The notes under the pieces are model-generated. The model ran no database searches and was not told where the DNA came from. It was given only the letters and a program-made list of their open reading frames with translations. A DNA stretch of 64,000 bases from the NCBI GenBank assembly GCA_900109895.1, contig FOBR01000017.1:62001-126000 (forward strand), given 5' to 3'. Source of the stretch: a bacterium A37T11. Its GTDB lineage: Bacteria; Bacteroidota; Bacteroidia; Sphingobacteriales; Sphingobacteriaceae. Each line of letters opens with the position of its first letter. Position 1 is the first letter of the stretch. The translations under genes and the position numbers were made by a program. Shown here piece by piece: positions 8,738 through 16,723 of the stretch.

Positions 8738-9535
8738 ATGATAAGTTTTGCCAATGCCAAAATAAATATCGGCCTGCAAGTGCTTGGGAGGCGACCTGAT
8801 GGATACCATAACCTTGAAACAGTGTTTTACCCCGTCCAGCTTAACGACGTGCTGGAGATTGTTGAGGGTGAACAAACCAAGCTCATATCATCGGGTCTTG
8901 AGATCCCGGGAAATGGTAATTTATGCCTTGAAGCCTATGAAATGCTGGCTACTGACCATAAATTGCCTCCCCTCCAAATATATTTACATAAAGTCATTCC
9001 GATTGGAGCGGGCCTTGGGGGAGGGTCTGCAGATGCTGCCTTCCTGCTAAATCTGATAAACAATAAATATGAACTAGGTCTGCAGGAAGACACGCTGATG
9101 GCATATGCTCGAAGGCTCGGTGCAGACTGTGCCTTCTTTATTCATAACAAGCCGGTGCTGGCACGGGGAATCGGGGATGAGTTAAGTGACATCCCCCTGG
9201 ATCTTTCGGCCTATAAAATTGTATTGGTCAAGCCGAATATACACATTAGTACTGCGATGGCCTACCGGTCGGTGGTTCAATATACGCAAGAACAAAGGTT
9301 GGAAGCTTATATACTGCAGCCGGTAACTGAATGGAAGGCGACCATCAGCAATGATTTTGAATCAGGCATTTTTAATCAATTTCCCCAAATTTACGGCATT
9401 AAAGCGGCACTTTATGAAGCTGGAGCTTTGTATGCAAGTATGAGCGGGAGCGGATCCAGTGTATATGGGATTTTTGCTGAAGAGGTAAAATTGCCTGAGT
9501 TAGAGGTACAGCATCAGGTTTATTATTTAGATTAG
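8738..9535 (+). CDS. ispE: 4-diphosphocytidyl-2-C-methyl-D-erythritol kinase
   Basis: A 265-residue GHMP kinase of the non-mevalonate (MEP) isoprenoid pathway, phosphorylating CDP-methylerythritol at the 2-hydroxyl. I use the ATG at 8738 because the IspE start block (FANAKINIGLQVLGRRPDGYH) begins immediately after it; a TTG five codons upstream is less likely. The GHMP ATP loop PIGAGLGGGSAD is at residues 88-99 and the C-terminal GSGSSVYGIF motif is present. It is followed after 15 bp by a sugar isomerase gene, probably co-transcribed but functionally unrelated. Confidence 0.95.
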   Translation: MISFANAKINIGLQVLGRRPDGYHNLETVFYPVQLNDVLEIVEGEQTKLISSGLEIPGNGNLCLEAYEMLATDHKLPPLQIYLHKVIPIGAGLGGGSADAAFLLNLINNKYELGLQEDTLMAYARRLGADCAFFIHNKPVLARGIGDELSDIPLDLSAYKIVLVKPNIHISTAMAYRSVVQYTQEQRLEAYILQPVTEWKATISNDFESGIFNQFPQIYGIKAALYEAGALYASMSGSGSSVYGIFAEEVKLPELEVQHQVYYLD

Positions 9536-9550
9536 TTTTAATAAGAAAAT

Positions 9551-10693
9551 ATGGGTAGCGAGAAAAAAAATAGCCCGATCTGGGTCATGAGTTCGGCGTT
9601 TGAGGGATTGTCTCAAGCTGAAGTAATTAGTAAAACTGTGGATTTGGGGGCGCAGGGTGTAGATCTGTGCGTGTTTAGAAAGGATGGCACCCGGCAGGAT
9701 CATGTGGCGACGCATTTGGATTATGACAATTTTGGGCCAGAGCAAGCTAAAATCCTGATCGACCAATTCAATATGGCAGGCCTTCAATTGTCGCTGGGTG
9801 CTTTTGAAAACATGATAGGTGGAGAGCCAGACCAGCGCATTAAAAACCAAAATCATTTGCTCAAGCTCATTCGCATTGCCTACCTGCTGGGAGGAGATGC
9901 CAATAACGTCAAGGTGGGCACTTTTGTCGGGTATAATCATACCCTAGGCAATGAGGATTTTGGCTTTGAAAAAAACTTGCTTGAGTACCAGCGCGTTTTT
10001 GCACCCATTGTCGCGTATGCAGAAAGCCTGGGAGTAACTATTCTCTACGAGAATTGCCCCATGGAGGGGTGGAGGCCAGCCAGTTTTAGCAGTACCTATA
10101 ACAACCTTCCCGCAGTGCTTGCTGCGAGAAAACTCATGTACAGCCTCATTCCGTCCAAGGCCCACGGCGAAATATATGATCCTTCACACGATGTTTGGCA
10201 GCATACCGACCCGGTTGAGGTTATCCGTGCCAGTGATATCGTTCGTATTCAGCGCATCCATGTTAAGACCACCCGAAATCTGCATACCCAAGCCCGTACA
10301 CAATGGGGAGGTATGTATCCCATGCAAGTGGTCGATAAAGAACTGGCAGAAAAAGCAGGGGTAGCCATTCCTGCCAACGATTGGGACCGTCACCACTACG
10401 AGGCAATGCTACCCGGTTTTGGGGGATCAGACAGCATGGATTGGCGGGCATTTGTCGATATCCTAAATGAAAGGGGGTTTGCCGGACCATATGAAATCGA
10501 AAACGAAGCTAGGAATTCAAAAGAAACGGGCAACTCCGAAGCGACCCTGCAAGGGTTTAGCGCCGCTATGGGGTTTTTGGCACCTATGCTGTGGGAACTT
10601 GCACAGTCAGGATACCATTACCAACATCGCGACGATCTTAAAACCCCCTGCGCACAAGATATCCCCATCAGAGAAATCGGTTCATTGGTTTAA
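9551..10693 (+). CDS. Sugar phosphate isomerase/epimerase (xylose isomerase-like TIM barrel)
   Basis: A 380-residue protein of the AP-endonuclease-2/xylose-isomerase-like barrel superfamily. Probable metal ligands sit in the usual order: Glu in LYENCPMEGW, Asp and His in YDPSHDVW, His in IHVKTT and Glu in YEIENEAR. The family isomerises or epimerises sugars and polyols, or acts on inositol catabolites. There is no signal peptide, so it should be cytoplasmic. It sits between ispE and the ytxH-ccm run, and the neighbours give no hint about substrate. Confidence 0.82.
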   Translation: MGSEKKNSPIWVMSSAFEGLSQAEVISKTVDLGAQGVDLCVFRKDGTRQDHVATHLDYDNFGPEQAKILIDQFNMAGLQLSLGAFENMIGGEPDQRIKNQNHLLKLIRIAYLLGGDANNVKVGTFVGYNHTLGNEDFGFEKNLLEYQRVFAPIVAYAESLGVTILYENCPMEGWRPASFSSTYNNLPAVLAARKLMYSLIPSKAHGEIYDPSHDVWQHTDPVEVIRASDIVRIQRIHVKTTRNLHTQARTQWGGMYPMQVVDKELAEKAGVAIPANDWDRHHYEAMLPGFGGSDSMDWRAFVDILNERGFAGPYEIENEARNSKETGNSEATLQGFSAAMGFLAPMLWELAQSGYHYQHRDDLKTPCAQDIPIREIGSLV

Positions 10694-10761
10694 AAAAGCA
10701 CCTTTACGGAAAAAAATAGTTTTTCATGGAAACTTTTTTTTGGCAACCTTGTTATTAAGAT

Positions 10762-11133
10762 ATGAAAACTAATAAATATATTAACCGGTCAGAAAAGCGA
10801 TCACATTTGCTCGCTTTTGCACTTACAGGCCTTGCCGTAGGCACAATAGCTTATTTATTGTTTGGTACCAAAGGAGGACGCAAACAATGGAACAATGCCG
10901 TAGATCATATCCGTGATTTGACAGATACCATTAGGGACAAAGCTAAAGATGGACTTGGTCAGGCTTCTTCCTATGCCTCTAAAGCACTTGTCGAAGCCCG
11001 GCACCTGAAAGGAAAAGCCAAAGAAGGCATTGAAGATTTTGCAGATGAAGCCACCAAAAAAGGTAAGCATGCAGCACGTAAAGCAGAGGAATTGGCACAA
11101 GAATTAGCAGATAAAGCGCATAGCAAAGCCTAA
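10762..11133 (+). CDS. YtxH-family small membrane/stress protein
   Basis: A 123-residue protein with one hydrophobic segment at about 14-33 (ending FGTKGGRK) followed by a long, Ala/Lys/Glu-rich amphipathic helix that repeats AxxxA-type patterns. This is the YtxH (gas-vesicle GvpP-like) architecture, linked in other bacteria to general stress. Base composition is ordinary. It ends 20 bp before ccmB. Molecular function is unknown. Confidence 0.78.
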   Translation: MKTNKYINRSEKRSHLLAFALTGLAVGTIAYLLFGTKGGRKQWNNAVDHIRDLTDTIRDKAKDGLGQASSYASKALVEARHLKGKAKEGIEDFADEATKKGKHAARKAEELAQELADKAHSKA

Positions 11134-11153
11134 TTCTTGTATCTTTGCCGCTA

Positions 11154-11813
11154 ATGAATTTGTTCGGGCAGGTCAAATATTTAGTTGGCAAAGATATCAG
11201 GCTGGAATGGCGATCCAAATATGCCTTAAATGGAATGCTGCTTTATGTAGTATCCACCGTTTTTGTGTGTTATCAGGCTTTTAAAAAGCTGGATCCCATT
11301 ACTTGGAATGTCCTTTTCTGGATTATCCTGCTTTTTGCCTCGATCAATACTATAGCCCGGAGTTTTGTACATGAGGGGCAAGGAAGGCAGTTATACTACT
11401 ATACCTTGGTCAGTGCCCAGGCCGTGATCATTTCAAAAATCGTATATAATGTATTATTGATGCTACTGCTCTCGGCAGTGGCATTTTTTGTATATTCCAT
11501 CATTTTTAAGCATCAGCTTGGTGATCCGCTCCTGTACCTGGTATCAGTACTGCTGGGAGCCTTAGGGTTTGCATCCATTTTCACCATGGTATCTGCCATT
11601 AGTTCCAAGGCAACTAATAGCGGTACATTGATGGCTATTTTGAGCTTTCCGGTTATTATTCCATTGCTACTTTTCCTGATCAAATTATCCAAAAACGCCA
11701 TGGATGGGCTGGACCGTAGTGTTAGTTATAATGAGGTGATTGTCCTTGTCGCAATTAACCTGATCACTATTTCCATATCTTTGTTGCTATTTCCTTACCT
11801 TTGGAGGGATTAA
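11154..11813 (+). CDS. ccmB: Haem exporter membrane subunit CcmB
   Basis: A 219-residue protein with six hydrophobic segments and the CcmB start block (VKYLVGKDIRLEWRSKYALNG). It is the permease partner of the CcmA ATPase in haem delivery for c-type cytochrome maturation. The ATG at 11154 is preferred over the TTG three codons upstream because the family begins there. ccmC and a ccmD-like gene follow at 31 and 76 bp. ccmA is not in this window. The di-haem cytochrome at 16.2 kb is a plausible client. Confidence 0.9.
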   Translation: MNLFGQVKYLVGKDIRLEWRSKYALNGMLLYVVSTVFVCYQAFKKLDPITWNVLFWIILLFASINTIARSFVHEGQGRQLYYYTLVSAQAVIISKIVYNVLLMLLLSAVAFFVYSIIFKHQLGDPLLYLVSVLLGALGFASIFTMVSAISSKATNSGTLMAILSFPVIIPLLLFLIKLSKNAMDGLDRSVSYNEVIVLVAINLITISISLLLFPYLWRD

Positions 11814-11844
11814 ACAAAATCGTGTATTCTAATACAAATTTAAA

Positions 11845-12504
11845 ATGAGATCTTTTTGGTGGAAGGCCCTAGGTACAATATTGGTACTTTATAGTGTTAT
11901 TGCCGGTTTGCTAGGCCCCGTACCTGTATTGCCTATTGTGCATGAGTCCATCCGCACGCTTTATTATCACTTGCCTATGTGGTTCTCCATGTTTTTGATG
12001 TATGGTATTTCAGTAGTGTACAGCATTAAATACCTTTCTTCAGGAAAGGAGGAATATGACCTAATGGCTGTAGAGAGTATCAATGTAGGCATTGTTTTTT
12101 GTTTTTTTGGACTAATCAGCGGCAGTTTTTGGGCCAGCGTGACATGGGGTGACCCATGGCCGTCAGACCCGAAACTCAATGGATCTGCTATTGCCACCTT
12201 GATGTATCTGGCCTACCTGGTTTTGCGCAGTTCGCTGAATGAAGAACAAAAACGGGCAAAGATATCGGCTATCTATAACATTTTTGCATTCCCCATCATG
12301 ATCGTGCTCATGTATATCCTGCCGAAACTTACGGATTCTTTACATCCTGCAAGTGGTGGAAATGGTGGCTTTGGCCAGTTTGACCTGGACAACAGCATGC
12401 GCCTGGTATTGTACCCTGGCATCATTGGCTGGATGCTGCTGGCGCTTTGGATGCTGTCCATCCGCTACCGGTATCGAATAATTCTTTTTCAAAAAAATCA
12501 ATAA
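11845..12504 (+). CDS. ccmC: Cytochrome c maturation protein CcmC (CcsA family)
   Basis: A 219-residue protein with six membrane segments. The haem-handling tryptophan-rich loop reads FWASVTWGDPWPSDPKLNGSA, the Bacteroidota version of the WGxxWxWD signature, and histidines suited to axial haem ligation lie before it (RTLYYHLPMW) and after it (SLHPASGG). CcmC attaches haem to the chaperone CcmE at the periplasmic face. It follows ccmB directly and precedes a ccmD-like gene; no ccmE follows, since the next gene is glutamate dehydrogenase. Confidence 0.92.
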   Translation: MRSFWWKALGTILVLYSVIAGLLGPVPVLPIVHESIRTLYYHLPMWFSMFLMYGISVVYSIKYLSSGKEEYDLMAVESINVGIVFCFFGLISGSFWASVTWGDPWPSDPKLNGSAIATLMYLAYLVLRSSLNEEQKRAKISAIYNIFAFPIMIVLMYILPKLTDSLHPASGGNGGFGQFDLDNSMRLVLYPGIIGWMLLALWMLSIRYRYRIILFQKNQ

Positions 12505-12580
12505 AAAGAAGTTTTTTTAAAATTTGATAATTTTAGTATTTAAAAAGCTTCTTTAATTATAGTATTTTTAATAAAAACAT

Positions 12581-12799
12581 ATGAAAAAAGTAATTCTTTT
12601 ATTTTTGTGTTTCCTTATTACGGCATTGTGTAGCTTTGCACAGGAAAATCCGGGGATCGAAATGGCGACCGGATTAAGATCCTCGGGAAAGATTTATGTT
12701 GTCGTGCTAGTCATGGTCATCATTTTTGTTGGCTTCATTGCATACCTCTATAGCCTTGACCGGAAAATTAGCCGTTTGGAAAAAGAACATAAAAACTAA
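12581..12799 (+). CDS. CcmD-family small membrane protein
   Basis: A 72-residue protein with an N-terminal signal-like hydrophobic stretch (residues 4-20, ending SFAQE), a second membrane helix at about 33-58 and a charged tail DRKISRLEKE. This matches Bacteroidota proteins named CcmD family, which sit directly after ccmC and share the helix-plus-basic-tail plan of CcmD. Its likely role is helping release haem-loaded CcmE. The call depends on position as much as on sequence. Confidence 0.72.
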   Translation: MKKVILLFLCFLITALCSFAQENPGIEMATGLRSSGKIYVVVLVMVIIFVGFIAYLYSLDRKISRLEKEHKN

Positions 12800-12808
12800 A
12801 TTTTGTTT

Positions 12809-14248
12809 ATGGCTACTTTAAAGTCAAAAGCTAACCCATTGGAACCTCACTTTTTTGATGATGTGTCCCAATTTTTTGATCACGCTGCCCAATTCACTAG
12901 CCATTCACACGGCCTGCTGGATCAGATTAAGGTATGCAACAGTGTATACCGGTTTCGGTTTCCCATCAGGCGAGGCGACAATATAGAAGTTGTCGATGCG
13001 TGGCGTGTAGAGCACTCACATCATAAGTCGCCCACCAAGGGCGGTATACGCTATAGTGAAATGGTCAATGAGGACGAAGTAATGGCTCTTGCCGCCTTGA
13101 TGACCTATAAATGTGCTATCGTTAATGTGCCCTTTGGCGGTGCCAAGGGTGGTATTAAAATTAACCCCAAAAACTATTCAGTCGCCGAGCTTGAAACAAT
13201 TACCAGGAGATATACCGTAGAATTGATTAAAAAAAATTTTATTGGCCCCGGCATTGACGTGCCAGCTCCAGACTATGGCACGGGCGAGCGGGAGATGAGC
13301 TGGATTGCCGATACTTACCTCACGATGAACCCTGGCCAACTGGATGCACTGGGAAGCGTGACAGGCAAACCCATCTCCCTGCATGGTATTGACGGGCGCA
13401 GAGCAGCAACCGGTAGGGGAGTGGCCATTGCTATCCGCGAATGCGTAGATATCGCCGAAGATATGGAGGAGCTCGGCTTTTCCACTGGTTTGGAAGGCAA
13501 GCGGGTCATTGTGCAAGGGCTTGGAAATGTAGGTTACCATACTGCCAAAGTGCTGATTGAATTTGGGGCAACCATCGTCGGCATTTGCGAATACGATGGT
13601 GCCTTATATAACCCAGACGGTATGGACCCTGATGAAATAATTGAACACCGCAAAAACAACGGCACTATCCTTGGATTTAAAAAGGCTCAAAAGGAATTTC
13701 GTCTGCCGGCAGAAGGTCTCGAGCAGGATTGTGATATTTTGGTGCCAGCAGCACTTGAAAACCAAATTACGGAAGAAAACGTAGGCCGAATAAAGGCTAA
13801 AATTATCGCTGAGGGAGCCAACGGCCCTACTACACCGGGTGCAGAAGCCATCTTTGTTGAAAAAGGGGGTATAATTATTCCGGATATGTATTGCAACGCA
13901 GGTGGGGTAACCGTTTCGTACTTTGAGTGGCTTAAGAACCTATCGCATGTAGCCTTTGGACGCATGGACAAACGCTATGAAGAATTGGCCAATTTAAACC
14001 TGGTCAATACCGTTGAATCTATAACTGGGCAATCGCTTAGTGCTGCCCAGCGCAAAACTATTATTAAAGGCGCTTCAGAACTAGAGCTGGTCAATTCAGG
14101 CCTTGAAGATACCATGATCCGGTCTTACCACGAGATTCGCGAGATACTGAAAGGAAACCGCAAGATTGACACGCTGCGCACCGCCGCATTCGTTAGCTCA
14201 ATCGATAAGATTGCTGTCTCTTACCAAAATATGGGAATATGGCCGTAG
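12809..14248 (+). CDS. Glutamate dehydrogenase (Glu/Leu/Phe/Val dehydrogenase family)
   Basis: A 479-residue enzyme that would interconvert glutamate with 2-oxoglutarate and ammonium. The substrate lysine block [13 protein letters not shown] (Lys113) and the proton-transfer aspartate block PAPDYGTGE (Asp155) are intact, followed by a Rossmann domain with IVQGLGNVG and the [10 protein letters not shown] block. I chose the ATG at 12809, two codons after a TTG. Length is in the range for hexameric NAD(P)-dependent glutamate dehydrogenases. It begins 10 bp after the ccmD-like gene and may be read from the same transcript. Confidence 0.92.
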   Translation: MATLKSKANPLEPHFFDDVSQFFDHAAQFTSHSHGLLDQIKVCNSVYRFRFPIRRGDNIEVVDAWRVEHSHHKSPTKGGIRYSEMVNEDEVMALAALMTYKCAIVNVPFGGAKGGIKINPKNYSVAELETITRRYTVELIKKNFIGPGIDVPAPDYGTGEREMSWIADTYLTMNPGQLDALGSVTGKPISLHGIDGRRAATGRGVAIAIRECVDIAEDMEELGFSTGLEGKRVIVQGLGNVGYHTAKVLIEFGATIVGICEYDGALYNPDGMDPDEIIEHRKNNGTILGFKKAQKEFRLPAEGLEQDCDILVPAALENQITEENVGRIKAKIIAEGANGPTTPGAEAIFVEKGGIIIPDMYCNAGGVTVSYFEWLKNLSHVAFGRMDKRYEELANLNLVNTVESITGQSLSAAQRKTIIKGASELELVNSGLEDTMIRSYHEIREILKGNRKIDTLRTAAFVSSIDKIAVSYQNMGIWP

Positions 14249-14335
14249 GTTTAAGACTTTTTTAGAATAATATAATTTTAACACGCATATCATCAGTGTA
14301 TTATCTTTAGCGCTGTATAAAATACAAATTGCCGT

Positions 14336-14365
14336 TTGCAGAATCGTCCAAGATTTGTACTTTTG
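14336..14365 (+). promoter_or_regulatory. Bacteroidota-type promoter of tRNA-Ser
   Basis: TTG at 14336-14338, a 19-bp spacer, and TACTTTTG at 14358-14365 match TTG-N19-TAnnTTTG exactly. The mature tRNA begins five bases later, at 14371, consistent with a start of transcription at or just before the tRNA 5' end. Confidence 0.78.
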
Positions 14366-14370
14366 CACCC

Positions 14371-14460
14371 GGAGAGTTGGCAGAGTGGTCGATTGCGGCA
14401 GTCTTGAAAACTGTTGACCTGTTACAGGGTCCGCGGGTTCGAATCCCCCACTCTCCGCCA
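14371..14460 (+). tRNA. tRNA-Ser(TGA)
   Basis: A 90-base class II tRNA. The acceptor arms GGAGAGT and ACTCTCC pair perfectly, the anticodon stem GCAGT/ACTGT encloses loop CTTGAAA with anticodon TGA at 14405-14407, a long variable arm follows, and the T-arm carries GGTTCGAATCC. The discriminator G and an encoded CCA close the gene. It reads UCN serine codons, mainly UCA. Confidence 0.96.
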
Positions 14461-14471
14461 ATCAAAAGAAT

Positions 14472-14495
14472 CCCCGGCGATAGCCGGGGTTTTTT
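14472..14495 (+). terminator. Rho-independent terminator after tRNA-Ser
   Basis: CCCCGGC-GATA-GCCGGGG (7-bp GC stem, tetraloop) followed directly by six T residues, 12 bases after the tRNA. The T run also belongs to the larger inverted repeat that follows. Confidence 0.88.
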
Positions 14496-14560
14496 GTTTA
14501 AAGGGGCGGGCCGTCCAAGGGAGGTACGATCTTGAGCGGCCCGCCCCTTTAAACAAAAAA
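14490..14560. repeat. Perfect 24-bp inverted repeat with 23-base loop
   Basis: 14490-14513 (six T, then GTTTAAAGGGGCGGGCCG) is the exact reverse complement of 14537-14560, separated by 23 bases. The arms are GC-rich in the core and end in A/T runs, so transcripts from either strand would form a strong hairpin followed by U residues. It could act as a bidirectional terminator or be a non-autonomous mobile repeat. Confidence 0.85.
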
Positions 14561-14598
14561 AAATTACGCAAAGCGGAATGACTTCTTCAGATTGAAGC

Positions 14599-14662
14599 CT
14601 CCCCCAAAGGGATCACGAGCAAAGCGAGGTAATCCCTTTGGGGGAGCAAAGTGAGGTAATCC
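14599..14662. repeat. 15-bp inverted repeat overlapping 19-bp direct repeats
   Basis: 14599-14613 (CTCCCCCAAAGGGAT) is the exact reverse complement of 14632-14646. Inside and beyond it, GAGCAAAGCGAGGTAATCC at 14617-14635 recurs with one change at 14644-14662 (27-base period). The rest of the gap up to 14777 shows no gene. The composition resembles dispersed intergenic repeats of Bacteroidota, but this cannot be confirmed from a single window. Confidence 0.8.
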
Positions 14663-14777
14663 ATCAAAACATTGGCATGTTCATTGTATAAACCTGATTA
14701 TAGATATTTTTGACCATTCCATTACAGAAGTCAGGAGAAAATGCACGTAGTTTGCAGCATATATTGGGTAAATTATC

Positions 14778-16034
14778 ATGAAATATAATTATATGGCCCT
14801 GGCTATTCCTGGGTTTTTGTTATTTATTTTATTAGAGTATTTATATGCCAAGAAGCGGAAGAAGAACGATGTATATAAATATGAAAGTACCGTTGCCAAC
14901 TTATCTGTAGGTGTAGCCGACAGGCTGATGGATTTGTTCTTTTCCGCCAGTTTTTATACCATTTATTATGCGGTGTATGAGCACTTCCATTTATTCAATA
15001 TTGGACGGCAATGGTACGTTTGGGTGTTTCTTTTACTGGCCACAGACCTGGTATGGTACTGGTATCACCGCCTTGGTCACCAAATAAATGTATTATGGGC
15101 TGCCCATATCGTACACCACCAGAGCGAGGAGTTTAATTATACCGCCGCTACCCGCATTACAGTATTTCAGGCTTTCATCCGAACCGCGTTCTGGTCATTA
15201 CTGCCGCTAATGGGCTTCCATCCGGATATGGTTATCCCGGTGCTGCTGCTTCACGGTATCTATTCGTTCTTTACCCATACCCGTGTCATTGGCAAACTGG
15301 GTTTTTTGGAATACATTCTAATCACCCCTTCCCACCACCGGGTACACCACGCGGCTGATGAGAAATACCTGGACAAGAACTATGGCGATATTTTCGTTTT
15401 TTGGGACAAGCTTTTTGGTACCTTCCAGAAAGAAGAAGAAGAACCCGTTTATGGCATAGTTCATCCCCTGAAGAGTTATTACTTCCTGTGGCAGCATTTT
15501 CATTATTATATGGAGATTTGGGTAGCCTTTACTAAAGCCAAGACCTTTAAAGCCAAGTTTACAGCCCTGTTTGGCGGGCCGGAGACCATGAATCCCAATA
15601 TTCGGGTATTGCTGGAGCGGAAACTTCGCATACATAAACATAAGGACCATACTACCAATAACTTTAAAACCTACCTGAATCTGCAAATGGTTATGGTGAT
15701 CTTAGCGTTATTCCTGATGATGTTATACTATAACTACTTATCGGTCGACGCTATCATTGCAATATCTGCTGGTATCCTAATAACCCTGGTTTACTGTGGA
15801 TCGCTCATTGAACAACAACGCTATATTTATTATCTTGAAATTATGCGCCTTTTTGTACCAGTTGCCTTTGTGGGTTACCATTACGGCTACATCTTCTTTT
15901 TCGGTATTACGGCCTGTACATTGCTTTTATTGTTGTTTAGTGATAAATTAAGTACTTGGTACCGTCAGTTATTCTTTGATGCGGAGGGTGAAAAACAACC
16001 AAAAGTCAATCATAATAGCACCGTATCGATCTAA
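14778..16034 (+). CDS. Sterol desaturase/fatty acid hydroxylase family membrane protein
   Basis: A 418-residue membrane protein with the three histidine clusters of the di-iron hydroxylase superfamily: WYHRLGHQ, HIVHHQSEEFN and SHHRVHHAADEKYLDKNYGD. These bind two irons for O2-dependent hydroxylation or desaturation of lipids. The order and the DKNYGDIFVFWDKLFGTF block resemble alkylglycerol monooxygenase (TMEM195)-like bacterial proteins. Hydrophobic segments precede the domain, and four more follow at the C-terminus (about residues 295-390), a larger tail than in simple hydroxylases. The substrate is unknown. It stands alone between the repeat cluster and a cytochrome gene. Confidence 0.85.
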   Translation: MKYNYMALAIPGFLLFILLEYLYAKKRKKNDVYKYESTVANLSVGVADRLMDLFFSASFYTIYYAVYEHFHLFNIGRQWYVWVFLLLATDLVWYWYHRLGHQINVLWAAHIVHHQSEEFNYTAATRITVFQAFIRTAFWSLLPLMGFHPDMVIPVLLLHGIYSFFTHTRVIGKLGFLEYILITPSHHRVHHAADEKYLDKNYGDIFVFWDKLFGTFQKEEEEPVYGIVHPLKSYYFLWQHFHYYMEIWVAFTKAKTFKAKFTALFGGPETMNPNIRVLLERKLRIHKHKDHTTNNFKTYLNLQMVMVILALFLMMLYYNYLSVDAIIAISAGILITLVYCGSLIEQQRYIYYLEIMRLFVPVAFVGYHYGYIFFFGITACTLLLLLFSDKLSTWYRQLFFDAEGEKQPKVNHNSTVSI

Positions 16035-16193
16035 AAAAATTGTTTAAATACCCCCAATAGACTTATTCATTGGATATATTGTTCCAGTCAACACAATTTT
16101 GAGTTTAGAATAATTCTATACTGTAAATAGTAGCTATTATTTGTTAGTGAAAATGACATATTTTTCATACTATTGTCATAAAACTAACGAAAT

Positions 16194-16604
16194 ATGCCAT
16201 ATAAAAAAATAACCATCTTCTCCGCCTTACTTGGAATGGTCGTTATGCTGAGTGCATTTATGACCCGTCAGGTTATGGTTCAGCCTCATCCTGAACACAA
16301 GGCCACCAACTTAAAAGTATTGCCAAAAGACATCAGTCACGATGATTTGCATAAAATCATGGATGATTTTAAGGTGGCGTTGGGTGTTAAGTGTAATTTT
16401 TGCCATGCACCCAGCAAGCTTGATTCAACCAAACTGGATTTTGCCAGTGATGAACTACATCACAAGGAGATTGCCCGTGATATGATGCGTATGACTGCCA
16501 AGATTAACAAAAAATACTTTAATCATCCAGACAAGAACGGATCTATTAAAGCTATATCTTGCGTCACCTGCCATAATGGAGAGAAACATCCTAAGATGAT
16601 TTAA
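16194..16604 (+). CDS. Exported small di-haem c-type cytochrome
   Basis: A 136-residue protein with an N-terminal signal or anchor (residues 5-22) and two CXXCH haem-binding motifs, CNFCH at 67-71 and CVTCH at 123-127. Spacing and the pattern LKVLPKDISHDDLHKIMDDF resemble Bacteroidota proteins annotated as photosynthetic reaction centre cytochrome c subunit family, which here would have nothing to do with photosynthesis. It is probably an extracytoplasmic electron carrier and would need the Ccm haem export genes at 11-12.8 kb. No redox partner is adjacent. Confidence 0.82.
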   Translation: MPYKKITIFSALLGMVVMLSAFMTRQVMVQPHPEHKATNLKVLPKDISHDDLHKIMDDFKVALGVKCNFCHAPSKLDSTKLDFASDELHHKEIARDMMRMTAKINKKYFNHPDKNGSIKAISCVTCHNGEKHPKMI

Positions 16605-16723
16605 TCTGGGTAACCAGAATAATTTACGTTTTGTCAGTTATACTGTCATCCTGACGGCTTTCAGTGTTTGGAACATAAGTTGTTGATTGTGCTTGCATAT
16701 ATTTAACGTCAATAACTTATCAT

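Noticed and set aside
13178-13971. Several minus-strand frames of 62-120 codons over the glutamate dehydrogenase gene
   Set aside because: They are shadows of a strongly coding region with intact active-site motifs on the plus strand.
14371-14662. Integration (att) site at tRNA-Ser
   Set aside because: No duplicated tRNA 3' end, integrase or island follows; the genes on both sides are ordinary.
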